Assembly: GCF_900103985.1 (NCBI RefSeq)
Contig: NZ_FNIE01000010.1
Location: 289,752 to 353,751 of the forward strand
Reading direction: 5' to 3'
Length of the DNA: 64,000 bases
DNA from: Actinacidiphila guanduensis
GTDB taxonomy: Bacteria > Actinomycetota > Actinomycetes > Streptomycetales > Streptomycetaceae
Part shown: positions 18,957 to 28,117 of the stretch, one piece after another
Layout: the number at the start of each line of letters is the position of its first letter
Position numbering within the stretch: position 1 is the stretch's first letter
Program-made: the position numbers and the translations under genes
The notes under the pieces: generated by a model
Seen by the model: only the letters and a program-made list of their open reading frames with translations
Told to the model about the DNA's origin: nothing
Database searches by the model: none

Positions 18957-20486
18957 ATGACCGACGACTACCTCGTACGTATCGGCAGGCTCATCCGTGA
19001 CGCCCGGCAGCATCGCGGCTGGACACAGGCGCAGTTGGCGGAAGCGCTCGGCACCAGCCAGAGCGCGGTCAACCGGATCGAGCGCGGTAACCAGAACATC
19101 AGCCTTGAGATGATCGCCCGCATCGGTGAGGCTCTGGACAGCGAGATCGTCTCCCTCGGGTACGCGGGCCCCATGCACCTGCGGGTGGTCGGCGGCCGCC
19201 GGCTGTCGGGCTCGATCGACGTCAAGACCAGCAAGAACGCCGGCGTCGCCCTGCTGTGCGCGACGCTCCTCAACGCCGGGCGCACCACGCTGCGCCGGGT
19301 GGCGCGGATCGAGGAGGTCTACCGGATCCTGGAGGTGCTCGGCAGCATCGGCGTGCGGGCCCGCTGGATCAACGACGGCAACGACCTGGAGATCGTGCCG
19401 CCGGCCGAGCTGGACCTGGCCGCGATGGACACCGAGGCGGCCCGCCGCACCCGCAGTGTGATCATGTTCCTCGGCCCGCTGCTGCACCGCACCGACCGCT
19501 TCAAGATCCCGTACGCGGGCGGCTGCGACCTCGGCACGCGCACCGTGCAGCCGCACATGAACGCGCTGCGCCACTTCGGCCTGGACATCACCGCGACCGA
19601 CGGCTTCTACCACGCCGAGGTGGACCGCGGGACGGCGCCGAAGCGGGCGATCGTGCTGACCGAGCGCGGCGACACCGTGACCGAGAACGCGCTGCTGGCC
19701 GCCGCCCGCCACGAGGGCGTCACCGTCATCCGCAACGCCAGCCCCAACTACATGGTGCAGGACCTGTGCTTCTTCCTGGAGGAGCTGGGGGTGCGGGTGG
19801 AGGGCATCGGCACCACCACGCTCACCGTGCACGGTGTCGCCCACATCGACCGCGACGTGGACTACGCGCCCTCGGAGGACCCGGTCGAGGCGATGAGCCT
19901 GCTGGCGGCCGCGGTGGTCACCGAGTCCGAACTCACCATCCGCCGGGTGCCGATCGAGTTCCTGGAGATCGAGCTGGCGGTGCTGGAGGAGATGGGGCTG
20001 GACTTCGAGACCGGCCCGGAGTACCGCGCGGACAACGCCCGCACCCGGCTGGTGGACCTCACCGTCCGTCCCTCCAAGCTGAGTTCGCCGATCGACAAGA
20101 TCCACCCGATGCCGTTCCCCGGCATCAACATCGACAACGTGCCCTTCTTCGCGGCCATCGCCGCCGTGGCGCAGGGATCGACCCTCATCCACGACTGGGT
20201 CTACGACAACCGGGCCATCTACCTCACCGAACTCACCCGGCTGGGCGCCCAGGTGAAGCTGCTCGACCCGCACCGCGTGCTGGTCGAGGGCCCCACCCGC
20301 TGGCGCGCGGCGGAGATGGTCTGCCCGCCGGCCCTGCGCCCGGCCGTCGTCGTGCTGCTCGCGATGATGGCCGCCGAGGGCACCTCGGTGCTGCGCAACG
20401 TCTACGTCATCAACCGCGGTTACGAGGACCTCGCCGAGCGCCTCAACACGATCGGCGCCCAGATCGAGACGTTCCGCGACATCTAG
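18957..20486 (+). CDS. XRE-type HTH fused to a MurA-like enolpyruvyl transferase
   Basis: This 509-residue two-domain protein has an XRE/HTH_3 DNA-binding domain at residues 8-66 (WTQAQLAEALGTSQSAVNRI) and an EPSP-synthase fold from residue 72 on (LRVVGGRRLSGSIDVKTSKNAG), similar to UDP-GlcNAc 1-carboxyvinyltransferase. It keeps the SKNA substrate loop, the Cys and Arg of GGCDLGTRT (C115/R120 in E. coli MurA) and the NRGYEDL arginine. The FPTDMQAQ loop with catalytic Asp305 is replaced by FPGINIDNV. It may be a moonlighting regulator or a MurA paralogue with altered chemistry. The palindrome just before the start suggests autoregulation by the HTH domain. It converges with the GH3 gene across a 16-bp-stem terminator. 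Confidence 0.85.
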   Translation: MTDDYLVRIGRLIRDARQHRGWTQAQLAEALGTSQSAVNRIERGNQNISLEMIARIGEALDSEIVSLGYAGPMHLRVVGGRRLSGSIDVKTSKNAGVALLCATLLNAGRTTLRRVARIEEVYRILEVLGSIGVRARWINDGNDLEIVPPAELDLAAMDTEAARRTRSVIMFLGPLLHRTDRFKIPYAGGCDLGTRTVQPHMNALRHFGLDITATDGFYHAEVDRGTAPKRAIVLTERGDTVTENALLAAARHEGVTVIRNASPNYMVQDLCFFLEELGVRVEGIGTTTLTVHGVAHIDRDVDYAPSEDPVEAMSLLAAAVVTESELTIRRVPIEFLEIELAVLEEMGLDFETGPEYRADNARTRLVDLTVRPSKLSSPIDKIHPMPFPGINIDNVPFFAAIAAVAQGSTLIHDWVYDNRAIYLTELTRLGAQVKLLDPHRVLVEGPTRWRAAEMVCPPALRPAVVVLLAMMAAEGTSVLRNVYVINRGYEDLAERLNTIGAQIETFRDI

Positions 20487-20499
20487 GCAGGCCAGGGGT

Positions 20500-20536
20500 G
20501 CGGCGGCCGGCCCGGTGCCACCGGGCCGGCCGCCGC
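20500..20536. terminator. Bidirectional terminator between murA-like and GH3 genes
   Basis: A perfect 16-bp stem (20500-20515 with 20521-20536) around loop TGCCA lies between two convergent genes, 14 bases from one stop and 15 from the other. Confidence 0.88.
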
Positions 20537-20551
20537 GTGCGGTTCAGCGGG

Positions 20552-23317
20552 TCACTGCACGTCGACCACGAACTGGGTGGAGGCGTGCTTGCCGTGGTAG
20601 TCGACCGTCGCGGAGACAGTCGCGACACCGCTTCCGAGGGTGCGGACGGTGCCCGACGGGCCGACCGCGACAACGTCCGGTCGGTTGCTGCGGTAGTGCA
20701 CCTTCATGCCGGCCGGCAGGGCCGTGCTCGAGCCCTTGATGATGTAGCCGTAGAGGGTGTCGTCGCTCATCGCCACGGTGAGCTGCGGGTCGACGGAGAC
20801 GTGGTCCGGGAAGTACACCCGCTGGGAGATCCCCTGGGCGGCGTCCCCGGCGGCCACCGCGCGGGCGGTGACGGTCATGGGCGTCGGCGTCAGCTTGCCG
20901 CTGACGTGGACGAACGTCTGGGCCTGGATGTCGGCGTCAGCGCTGGAGGTGCTGAGCTGGATCCCGTACCTGCCGTCGTCCACCTGGTAGCGGTTCGCCT
21001 GGTCGCTGAAGAACGCGAGCTTGGGAACCTGGATCGTGAAGGTGACGTGCTTGGTCTGGTGCGGCCGCAGCGAGACCTTCGTGAACGCTTCCAGGCGCTT
21101 GATCGGTCGTTGCAGCGCCGCCGGCGCGTCGGGGGTCGTCACATAGACCTGCGCGACCTCGTCACCGGCGGTGGATCCCGTGTTGGTGACGTCGGCGCCG
21201 ACCCGCAGGGTGCCGTTCGCGTCGAGCTTCCTGGAGCTGACCTTCAGGTGGGAGTACGCGAAGTCGGTGTAGCTGAGCCCGTAGCCGAAGGGGTACGAGA
21301 CCGGGCCCGAGTAGTACATGTAGGTGCGGCCCGAGTCCGACGCCGTGGGACGGATGGTGTAGTCGCCGATGGGAGGCAGCTTGGTGATGTCCTGGTACCA
21401 CGTGAAGGGCAGCCGGCCGCTCGGGTTGTAGTCGCCCAGGACGACGTCGGCGAGCGACTCGCCCTTGCGCTCGCCGTTGTAGGAGCTCCACAGCATCGCC
21501 GGGACCTGGTTCTGGAACGACGTGACATCCACCTCGCCCACGGTCTCCATGTAGACGATGGTGTTCGGGTTCACGGCGGCCACCTGGCTGATCAGCTGCG
21601 ACTGCGCACCCGGCAGGGCCAGGGAGGTGCGGTCGTGGTCCTCGGAGGAGGTGCTGCCGTCGGTGCCCGCGTAGACGACGACGGCGTCGTAGTTCGCCGC
21701 GGCCTTCACCGACGCGGCGTCGACCGAGGCCAGGGTCCCGGGGGTGACGCCGGGGTAGTAGTCGACGGTGGCGTCCGGGTCGATGCGCTGGATGGCGGTC
21801 TTGAGCCCGTTGTAGCCGTTCACCTCCTTGGCGACGCCCGCCGGGCCCTGCCTGCTCGCGTAGCCGCCCAGGAACATCGACGTGGGGTTGGCGTAGTAGC
21901 CGATGACGGCGACCTTGAAGGCGCCGGAGGACGGCACCTTGAGCGGCAGGAGCTTGGTGGTGCTGCCGTTCTGCTGCTTCACCGGGTCGTTCTTCAGCAG
22001 CACGATGCTCTGGTCACCGGACTGGCGGGCTGTCGCAAGGCGGGCCGGGGTCTCGGTGACGGCATTGTTGGCGTCGGAGTTCACCCAGGTGCCCGGGGCC
22101 AAGCGGGCCCGGGCGGCGGCCACCCACGGGACGGACGCCTCGTTGTCGAACTCGCCGGTCTCGATCCGCGCGGTGAACAGCCGGACCAGCGAGACATCCA
22201 CGTCGTTCTCGTTGTAGACGCCGGTCTGGGTCTGGATGTGCTGGCCCACCGCGGTGGGGACGGTGTTCGCGTAGTTGGAGCCGTCGTGGTAGCCCTGGTT
22301 GCAGTCCAGATCCTCACCGGCGGAGTTGGCGTACGCGGTGCGTCCCGCGGCGTCCAGCGGCGCGGAGGCGCCAGGCGGCTGCCAGTGGTGCCCGGCCTGG
22401 ATCTCGTACACGGCGTCGCAGTCGGAGGTGAAGTAGCCCTGGAAACCGAAGGTCTCGCGGGCGAGTTCGTCGATGAGGTGGACGTCGGCAGCCGCCGGGA
22501 CACCGTTGACCTCGTTGTACGAGCTCATGATCGCGGCGGGGCCGCTCTGCTGGACCAGGTCGCGGAACTGCGCCGTGTAGTACTCGCGCAGGGTGCGCTC
22601 GTCCATGTCCGAGGTACCGGTGAGCCGGTTGTACTCGCTGTTGTTGGCGGCGAAGTGCTTGAGCGTGGGCAGCGTCTTGAGGTATCCGTCCGAGCCGGGC
22701 AGCATCGTGCCGCTCGGGCTCTTGCCCTCCATGCCGTCGACGAACTGTGAGGCGATCGCCCCGGTCAGCAGCGGGTCCTCGCTGAACGACTCGTCGTTGC
22801 GGCCCCAGCGGGGGTCGCGCGAGAGGTTGACCGTGGGCGAGTAGAAGCTCAGATCGAGGTTGTTGTTCCGGACGACCTCCCGGGCCTCGTCCGAGATCAT
22901 CCCGGCTTCCTTGTACATCAGCGCCGGGTTCCAGGTGGACCCCATGGACAGGTCCACCGGGTAGGAGGTGGTGTTGGTCACCCCTGGCGAGTTGACGTTG
23001 TTGGCGGTCTGCTCCGCCGCGACGCCGTGGGACGCCTCGTTCCACCAGCCGTAGGCCGCGATGCCCAGCCGTGGGATGGCAGCGGCCTGGCTGCTGTTCA
23101 TCTCCGAGGCCTTCTCCTGCAGCGTCATCCGGGAGACCAGGTCCGCCGCACGCTCCTCAGGGGAGTAGTGGCGGTCGAGGTAGATGGGGGACGCGGCAGG
23201 AGCGGAGCCGGGTCGGCCGGCCTGACCCGTCGTCGCCGAAGCGCCGGTTGACAGAGCACAACTCGCGACCACGCCGATGACAACGATGGCAGGCCACGAC
23301 CGCGTTCTCGTTCTCAT
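20552..23317 (-). CDS. Secreted GH3 glycosidase, beta-xylosidase-like, with Ig-like domain
   Basis: This 921-residue exported glycoside hydrolase family 3 enzyme has a Sec signal peptide at residues 1-30 (TRSWPAIVVIGVVASCALST). The N-terminal barrel contains AYGWWNEASHGVA, usual in bacterial beta-xylosidases, KHFAANNSEYNR, and the nucleophile Asp in GYFTSDCDAVYEI. The C-terminal alpha/beta sandwich (VAVIGYYANP, VVVYAGTDGSTSSEDHDR), a fibronectin-III-like domain and a final BIG2 Ig-like domain follow. Start ATG 23317 has GGAG 7 bases upstream. A divergent ROK regulator suggests sugar control, and the xylFGH importer nearby would take up released xylose. Beta-glucosidase or arabinofuranosidase activity cannot be excluded. 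Confidence 0.88.
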   Translation of the reverse strand: MRTRTRSWPAIVVIGVVASCALSTGASATTGQAGRPGSAPAASPIYLDRHYSPEERAADLVSRMTLQEKASEMNSSQAAAIPRLGIAAYGWWNEASHGVAAEQTANNVNSPGVTNTTSYPVDLSMGSTWNPALMYKEAGMISDEAREVVRNNNLDLSFYSPTVNLSRDPRWGRNDESFSEDPLLTGAIASQFVDGMEGKSPSGTMLPGSDGYLKTLPTLKHFAANNSEYNRLTGTSDMDERTLREYYTAQFRDLVQQSGPAAIMSSYNEVNGVPAAADVHLIDELARETFGFQGYFTSDCDAVYEIQAGHHWQPPGASAPLDAAGRTAYANSAGEDLDCNQGYHDGSNYANTVPTAVGQHIQTQTGVYNENDVDVSLVRLFTARIETGEFDNEASVPWVAAARARLAPGTWVNSDANNAVTETPARLATARQSGDQSIVLLKNDPVKQQNGSTTKLLPLKVPSSGAFKVAVIGYYANPTSMFLGGYASRQGPAGVAKEVNGYNGLKTAIQRIDPDATVDYYPGVTPGTLASVDAASVKAAANYDAVVVYAGTDGSTSSEDHDRTSLALPGAQSQLISQVAAVNPNTIVYMETVGEVDVTSFQNQVPAMLWSSYNGERKGESLADVVLGDYNPSGRLPFTWYQDITKLPPIGDYTIRPTASDSGRTYMYYSGPVSYPFGYGLSYTDFAYSHLKVSSRKLDANGTLRVGADVTNTGSTAGDEVAQVYVTTPDAPAALQRPIKRLEAFTKVSLRPHQTKHVTFTIQVPKLAFFSDQANRYQVDDGRYGIQLSTSSADADIQAQTFVHVSGKLTPTPMTVTARAVAAGDAAQGISQRVYFPDHVSVDPQLTVAMSDDTLYGYIIKGSSTALPAGMKVHYRSNRPDVVAVGPSGTVRTLGSGVATVSATVDYHGKHASTQFVVDVQ

Positions 23318-23494
23318 GTAGCTCTCCGATCCGCGGGCGGATCGGCTGGCCCACCACATGCCGGCCGGCCGCCGTCGCTGGAAGTGAGGTGTCAGCCGCC
23401 GACAGTAAGGGGCATGTAAATCAGGGTCAATGAGTAACTCCGTCTTCTTTACAGGGAACTTACGCCGAAGAACGGAGAAAGTAGGCTGTCGCAT

Positions 23495-24736
23495 GTGGGG
23501 AACGCGCCAGGATCGCTGGAGAGTCTGCGCCGCACCAACCGGCTGCGCGTACTGCAGACGGTGCAGAGCCGCGGCGCGGCCAGCCGCGCGGACATCGTCA
23601 GGCTGACCGGCCTGTCCCGCACCACGGTCTCCAGCCTGGTCGCGGAACTGGTGTCCGAGAGCCTCCTGGTGGAGAGACCCGACCAGCAGCCGCCACCCGC
23701 CTCGCCCAACGGCGGGCGCCCCGCCACCCTGTTGACGCTCGACCCGGGCGCGGGCGGCTTCCTCGGGATGCACTTCGGGCATGACGGCCTGCGTGTCGCC
23801 GTGGCCGATCTGTCGTGCACCGTCCTCGACGAGGAGCAGCGCACGATGGATGTCGAGGAACACGTCGGGGACGCGTTCGGACATGCCTGCGAGATGGCCG
23901 CGCGCCTGCTGGGCCGCCTGGATCTGGCGGTCTCCCGCGTGGTGGGCCTGGGGGTCGCCGTCTCCGCTCCGGTCAGGCACGACTCCGGCGCCATCGCCTC
24001 CCCCTCCCCGCTCAAGGGCTGGGACGACGTGAACGTGGCCGAGGAGTTGGACCGCCGCCTCGGACTCCCCGTATACGTGGGCAACGACGCCAACCTCGGC
24101 GCTGTGGCGGAGTGGATGTTCGGGGCCGGGCGCGGCGTGGACGACTTCGTCTACGTGATGCTGTCCGACGGCATCGGCTCCGGGATCATGCTCAACGGCC
24201 GGCTGCACCTGGGCGCGACAGGGACCGCCGGCGAGCTGGGCCACGTGGTCGTCTCCCCCTACGGCTTCGTCTGCCGTTGCGGCAACCGCGGCTGCCTGGA
24301 GACAGTGGCGGGCGGAAGGGCGCTCACCGCGGCCCTGTCCCAGGTCACCGGGCCGAACACGACGCTCGACGACGTCCTGCGGCTGGCCCGGGCCGGCGAT
24401 CCGGGCGCCCGGCGCGCCGTGCAGGACGCCGGACGCGCCGTCGGCCGGGCCCTTTCTGGTCTGTGCACCATGCTGAACCCGCGTCTGATCATCGTCGGGG
24501 GCCGGACCGGCGCTGCGGGAGAGCCGTTGCTGGACGGAATCCGGGCGTCACTGGCCAGGGAGGTGTCACCACCCGTCAACGGGTCGGTGGGCATCGTCCC
24601 GGGCAGCCTGGGTGAACGGGCGGAGGTACTGGGGGCGATCGCCCTCGCCCACCGGATGACGCCGGCCGCGGCCCTCACGGGCCGCGCAGGCGGTTCGGCG
24701 GCCGGCACGGGGACCGCGGGTGGCCGCGTCATCTGA
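23495..24736 (+). CDS. ROK-family transcriptional regulator, divergent from GH3
   Basis: This 413-residue ROK protein has an N-terminal HTH (SRADIVRLTGLSRTTVSSLV) and a kinase-like effector domain with GNDANLGAVAEWMFG and the zinc motif FVCRCGNRGCLETVAG. The first catalytic ATP motif is poor, as in regulator-type ROK proteins. It starts at GTG 23495 without a good Shine-Dalgarno sequence, so the exact start is uncertain. The 177-base gap to the GH3 gene is comparatively AT-rich and holds several GTAA/TTAC tetramers (for example AGTAACTCC and TTTACAGGG), plausible operator parts. It probably represses the GH3 gene until a xylo- or gluco-oligosaccharide binds. The C-terminal 30 residues are low-complexity Gly/Ala/Thr. 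Confidence 0.85.
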   Translation: MGNAPGSLESLRRTNRLRVLQTVQSRGAASRADIVRLTGLSRTTVSSLVAELVSESLLVERPDQQPPPASPNGGRPATLLTLDPGAGGFLGMHFGHDGLRVAVADLSCTVLDEEQRTMDVEEHVGDAFGHACEMAARLLGRLDLAVSRVVGLGVAVSAPVRHDSGAIASPSPLKGWDDVNVAEELDRRLGLPVYVGNDANLGAVAEWMFGAGRGVDDFVYVMLSDGIGSGIMLNGRLHLGATGTAGELGHVVVSPYGFVCRCGNRGCLETVAGGRALTAALSQVTGPNTTLDDVLRLARAGDPGARRAVQDAGRAVGRALSGLCTMLNPRLIIVGGRTGAAGEPLLDGIRASLAREVSPPVNGSVGIVPGSLGERAEVLGAIALAHRMTPAAALTGRAGGSAAGTGTAGGRVI

Positions 24737-25041
24737 TGTGGGGCGCTGTGCGGCTCTCCGTCAGCCGGCAGCCGGTGTGACGGTCGGTCGCCGAGCCGGT
24801 GCCGCCACACCGTGGTCCGACAGCGCCTGTCCCGCGTAGGCCCCTCGGCACGCGGCCGGCGCCCGCGAGGCGGCTCCGCAAGATCCGCATACGGCCACGC
24901 CCCGAACGCCGCCCTGATACGACCACCGCTCCCACCAGGGCCCACCGGGACCCGCCGTGGTGTGCTCCCGGGCGGCCGGGGGCGCGCCGGGCGCGTAGCC
25001 TTGCCCGCACCCGGTGTCCCTCCTTCGGCAAGGACGTGCAG
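24737..25041. other. Intergenic gap without recognised feature
   Basis: These 305 GC-rich bases lie between the ROK regulator and the Ser-repeat gene. I see no gene, clear terminator or palindrome. The promoter of the Ser-repeat gene must lie here. Confidence 0.5.
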
Positions 25042-25410
25042 ATGCCTTCTCGCTGGTCGATCGGTTCGCGCAACTCGGTGCTGAGCATCGCCTCCACGGA
25101 GTCGGTGCTGTCGATCGGGTCGATGGGGTCGGCGCTGTCGATCGGGTCCGTCGCCTCGTTCGCCTCCTTCGGCTCGGTGGGCTCCTCGATGTCGGCGCTG
25201 TCCGCCTGGTCCTTCCAGTCCTTCGGCTCGTGGCTGTCCGGCCAGTCCAACGGCTCGGTCCTCAGCTGGCAGTCCAACGGCGCCTACGCCGGCCGCCGCG
25301 CCGACGGCCCCGCGACCTGGCGCCCGCGCACCGCGGCCGCCGCCGGAGCCACCGCGGCCGCCGCGCTCCTCTGGTGGACCCTCAGCCGCACCAAGCACCA
25401 GGAGCTGTAA
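25042..25410 (+). CDS. Ser-x-x triplet-repeat protein with C-terminal membrane anchor
   Basis: I cannot assign a family to this 122-residue protein. From residue 3 to residue 78 every third residue is serine, 26 consecutive Ser-x-x triplets without a gap, in loose 9-residue blocks such as SVLSIGSMG and SALSIGSVA. The x positions are mostly Val, Leu, Ile, Phe, Ala and Gly, with Trp, Asn and Gln later. A short basic/polar stretch (AGRRADGPATWRPRT) leads to an Ala-rich hydrophobic segment, GATAAAALLWWTLS, and a charged end, RTKHQEL. The design resembles a solenoid with three residues per rung face, ending in a tail anchor. ATG 25042 has AAGGA 8 bases upstream. It stands alone between the ROK gene and a secreted amidase. 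Confidence 0.78.
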   Translation: MPSRWSIGSRNSVLSIASTESVLSIGSMGSALSIGSVASFASFGSVGSSMSALSAWSFQSFGSWLSGQSNGSVLSWQSNGAYAGRRADGPATWRPRTAAAAGATAAAALLWWTLSRTKHQEL

Positions 25411-25560
25411 TCTTCGGGCGGATCCGGGGGGTTGGGGCGGGTTCGGGGGCCGGGTCGCCCGGAGCGGCGCGGTGTCCCTATGATCCGGGGGCTTGAAAGA
25501 CGTGGGGGGGATCCCGGTTCGGGGCGTCCTCCCCTCCTGACGAAAAAAGGGGCGGGAGAC

Positions 25561-28017
25561 ATGGGGTTGGGGAAACGGGGCGGGGCGCACCGGCGCAGAC
25601 CCGGACTGCGGGTGTGGGTGGCGGCCGGCGCCGTACTCGCCGGCGGTGCGGGAACGTTCGTGCTGATGGCGCAGAGCAGCTCGTCGGTGGTCGCCGACGG
25701 GCCGGTGAAAACGTCCGTGCGCTCGCTCGGACTGGACGGCACCGGAACCGTGCGCGCGCTTCCGGCGCGCTCGACGAAACCGTTCAGCATGGTCGGCGTC
25801 ACCTGGGACGACGCGAGGTCCGCACTGCACGGCCGGGTCGAGGTCCGCACCCGTGACGCGAAGAGCGGCACCTGGACGGGCTGGCTGGCGATGGCACCGG
25901 CCGACGAGATACCGGACCCCGCCGAGCGCGACGCCCACGGCGTGCGCGGCGGGATGTCCCCGATGTGGACCGGCCCGTCCGACGGCGTGCAGGTGCGCGT
26001 CGCGGCCGGCTCCGGCACCACCGCCCTGCCGAAGGGCCTGACCGTGGACCTGGTGGACCCGGGCAAGCCGGCCAAGAGCTCCGACGGCAGCGGCATCGCG
26101 CTCGCGGGCTACGCCACCGACGCCACCGCCGACCCGACCGCGACCGGCGAGCCCACCGACACGGCCACGGCCACCGCTTCGCCGAGCGACAGCGGTGCGC
26201 CGACCGCGACGCAGACGCCCACCGCCACGGCGAGCCCCACCACGACGCCGAGCGACACCGCGGCGCCCACCACGCAGCCGCCGACCACGCCGCCGACCAC
26301 CACCGCCACGGCCTCGCCGACCACCACCGCCACGGCGTCGGCCTCCCCCACGGCTGCCTGGCCCGCCCAACTGCCCACTCTGGCGCAGGCGTACCCCACC
26401 TGCTCCGGCAGCAGCACGCCGCCCTCCGAGCAGGTGCCGCCCTCCCCGATGCCCGCGCAGACCAGCTCGCCGATCGCGCCGCCGAGCGTGGTCACCCGGG
26501 CCGGCTGGGGCGCCGACGAGTGCGCCCGCGAGTCCGGGTACCCGCTGTACGGCACGGCGGTGAAGGTGGTCTTCGTCCACCACACCGACACCACCAACAG
26601 CTACACCTGCGACCAGTCGCCGGCCATCGTCCGCAGCATCTACGCCGAGCACCTGCACCAGGGTTGGCGGGACATCGGCTACAACTTCCTGGTCGACAAG
26701 TGCGGCACCATCTTCGAGGGCCGCTTCGGCGGCATGGCGCTGCCCGTGGTCGGCGCCCAGACCTACGGCTTCAACACCAACAGCATGGGCATCGCCGCCA
26801 TCGGCACCTACACCGACCTGTCCGGCGGCGACTCCACCGCGAGCACCTTCAAGGGCGCGGCCCCCTCGGCCGCCATGAAGGGCGCCATCGCGCGCCTGGC
26901 CGCCTGGAAGCTGGGCATGTCGGGCATCAGCCCGACCGGCACCTCCACCCTGGTCGAGGGCGCCGCCGACTCCTCCGGCTTCACGTTCAACAAGACGTAC
27001 ACGCTCAACGCCGTCTCCGGGCACCGCAACGGCTTCGCCACCGACTGCCCGGGCAACCAGCTCTACAGCGCGCTGCCGGCCATCCGCTCGTACGCCGCCG
27101 GCCCCGTCGCGGGCCTCGCGGTCACCGGCGTCACCGGCCCGTACGGCACGCAGAAGTCCGGCACGTCGTACGTCACCGGCACCAGCGCGGCCGTGAAGTG
27201 GTCGGCCACCACCCCCGCCGCGCTCATCTCGGGCTACGACGTGCTCGTCGACGGCAAGGCCGTACTGCACACCACCGGCACCAGCGCGACCGTCAAGCTC
27301 GCCTCGGGCAGCCACAGCATCCAGGTCAGGGCCACGCACGTGTCCGGGAAGACCAGCCTGTCGGCGGTGGTCCACGACATCGCGGACACCACGAAGCCCA
27401 CCTTCCCGACGGCCCCGTCCGTCAGGACCCGCACCGGCACCGTGAGCAGCACCGCCGTGCCGGTCTCGGTGACCTTCAAGGCCGCCGACAACACCGGCAT
27501 CCACGGCGAGTACGGCACGTCGCCGAGCGGCGCCACACTGGCGACGACGGCCACCAGTTGGTCGACCACCGCCAAGCCGGGCAGCTCATCGGTGTTCTCG
27601 GTCAAGGTCACCGACCTCGCGGGCAACGCCACGACGGCGTCGGTGACCCGCACCCCGAGCCTGGTGCAGGAGACGTCCACCACCCGCTCGGGCTCCTGGT
27701 CGCACCGGGCGAGTTCGAGCTACCTGGGCGGCTACTCCTACAGCTCCGGCTCCAAGGGCGCGAGCATCAGCTGGACCTTCACCGGCCGCTCGGTGGCCTG
27801 GATTGTCTCGCGGGCCTCGACCTCCGGCCAGGCGTACGTCTACCTGGACGGCACGAAGATCTCGACGGTGGACCTGAAGTCCAGCAAGACCCTCTACCGG
27901 CAGGCGATCTGGACCCACACCTGGTCCTCCTCCGCCAAGCACACCCTGAAGGTCGTGGTGGTCGGCACCTCCGGCCGCCCGACGATCACCACGGACGGCA
28001 TCGCCGTCGTCAACTGA
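25561..28017 (+). CDS. Secreted peptidoglycan-recognition amidase (PGRP/Amidase_2)
   Basis: This 818-residue exported N-acetylmuramoyl-L-alanine amidase has a basic N-terminus and hydrophobic segment (VWVAAGAVLAGGAGTFVLMA) as export signal or anchor. An N-terminal sandwich domain of about 130 residues follows, then a Thr/Pro/Ala linker (residues 185-265), and the PGRP domain, which starts at VVTRAGWGADECARE. Zinc ligands are in VVFVHHTDT and SGHRNGFATDCPGN, and the catalytic/zinc pattern is complete. The C-terminal 300 residues form Ig-like modules and a final jelly-roll-like domain. It would cleave the glycan-peptide amide bond in cell walls. A terminator with a T-run follows the stop. The Shine-Dalgarno match (GGGAG) is close to ATG 25561, so the start is moderately certain. 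Confidence 0.88.
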   Translation: MGLGKRGGAHRRRPGLRVWVAAGAVLAGGAGTFVLMAQSSSSVVADGPVKTSVRSLGLDGTGTVRALPARSTKPFSMVGVTWDDARSALHGRVEVRTRDAKSGTWTGWLAMAPADEIPDPAERDAHGVRGGMSPMWTGPSDGVQVRVAAGSGTTALPKGLTVDLVDPGKPAKSSDGSGIALAGYATDATADPTATGEPTDTATATASPSDSGAPTATQTPTATASPTTTPSDTAAPTTQPPTTPPTTTATASPTTTATASASPTAAWPAQLPTLAQAYPTCSGSSTPPSEQVPPSPMPAQTSSPIAPPSVVTRAGWGADECARESGYPLYGTAVKVVFVHHTDTTNSYTCDQSPAIVRSIYAEHLHQGWRDIGYNFLVDKCGTIFEGRFGGMALPVVGAQTYGFNTNSMGIAAIGTYTDLSGGDSTASTFKGAAPSAAMKGAIARLAAWKLGMSGISPTGTSTLVEGAADSSGFTFNKTYTLNAVSGHRNGFATDCPGNQLYSALPAIRSYAAGPVAGLAVTGVTGPYGTQKSGTSYVTGTSAAVKWSATTPAALISGYDVLVDGKAVLHTTGTSATVKLASGSHSIQVRATHVSGKTSLSAVVHDIADTTKPTFPTAPSVRTRTGTVSSTAVPVSVTFKAADNTGIHGEYGTSPSGATLATTATSWSTTAKPGSSSVFSVKVTDLAGNATTASVTRTPSLVQETSTTRSGSWSHRASSSYLGGYSYSSGSKGASISWTFTGRSVAWIVSRASTSGQAYVYLDGTKISTVDLKSSKTLYRQAIWTHTWSSSAKHTLKVVVVGTSGRPTITTDGIAVVN

Positions 28018-28039
28018 CGCCAGGGCGCAGGAGGGAAAG

Positions 28040-28069
28040 GCGCCGTGTCCTGCGGGACGCGGCGCTTTT
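28040..28069 (+). terminator. Intrinsic terminator of the amidase gene
   Basis: GCGCCGTGTCC pairs with GGACGCGGCGC (28055-28065, one G-T pair) around a 4-base loop and is followed by TTTT. It begins 23 bases after the amidase stop. Confidence 0.85.
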
Positions 28070-28117
28070 CCGTGCGCGAGCGGCACCCTCGCGTGCGCGA
28101 GGGGGCCCGAACGCCCC

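Noticed and set aside
19256..22750. Open frame of more than 1100 codons running through murA-like and GH3 genes on the + strand
   Set aside because: It crosses a strong terminator and two convergent genes and is low-complexity Arg/Gly/His, a typical GC shadow.
24259..27504. Long - strand frame opposite the Ser-repeat and amidase genes
   Set aside because: It has a Gly/Arg-rich composition without motifs, and the opposite strand has clear family domains and ribosome sites.
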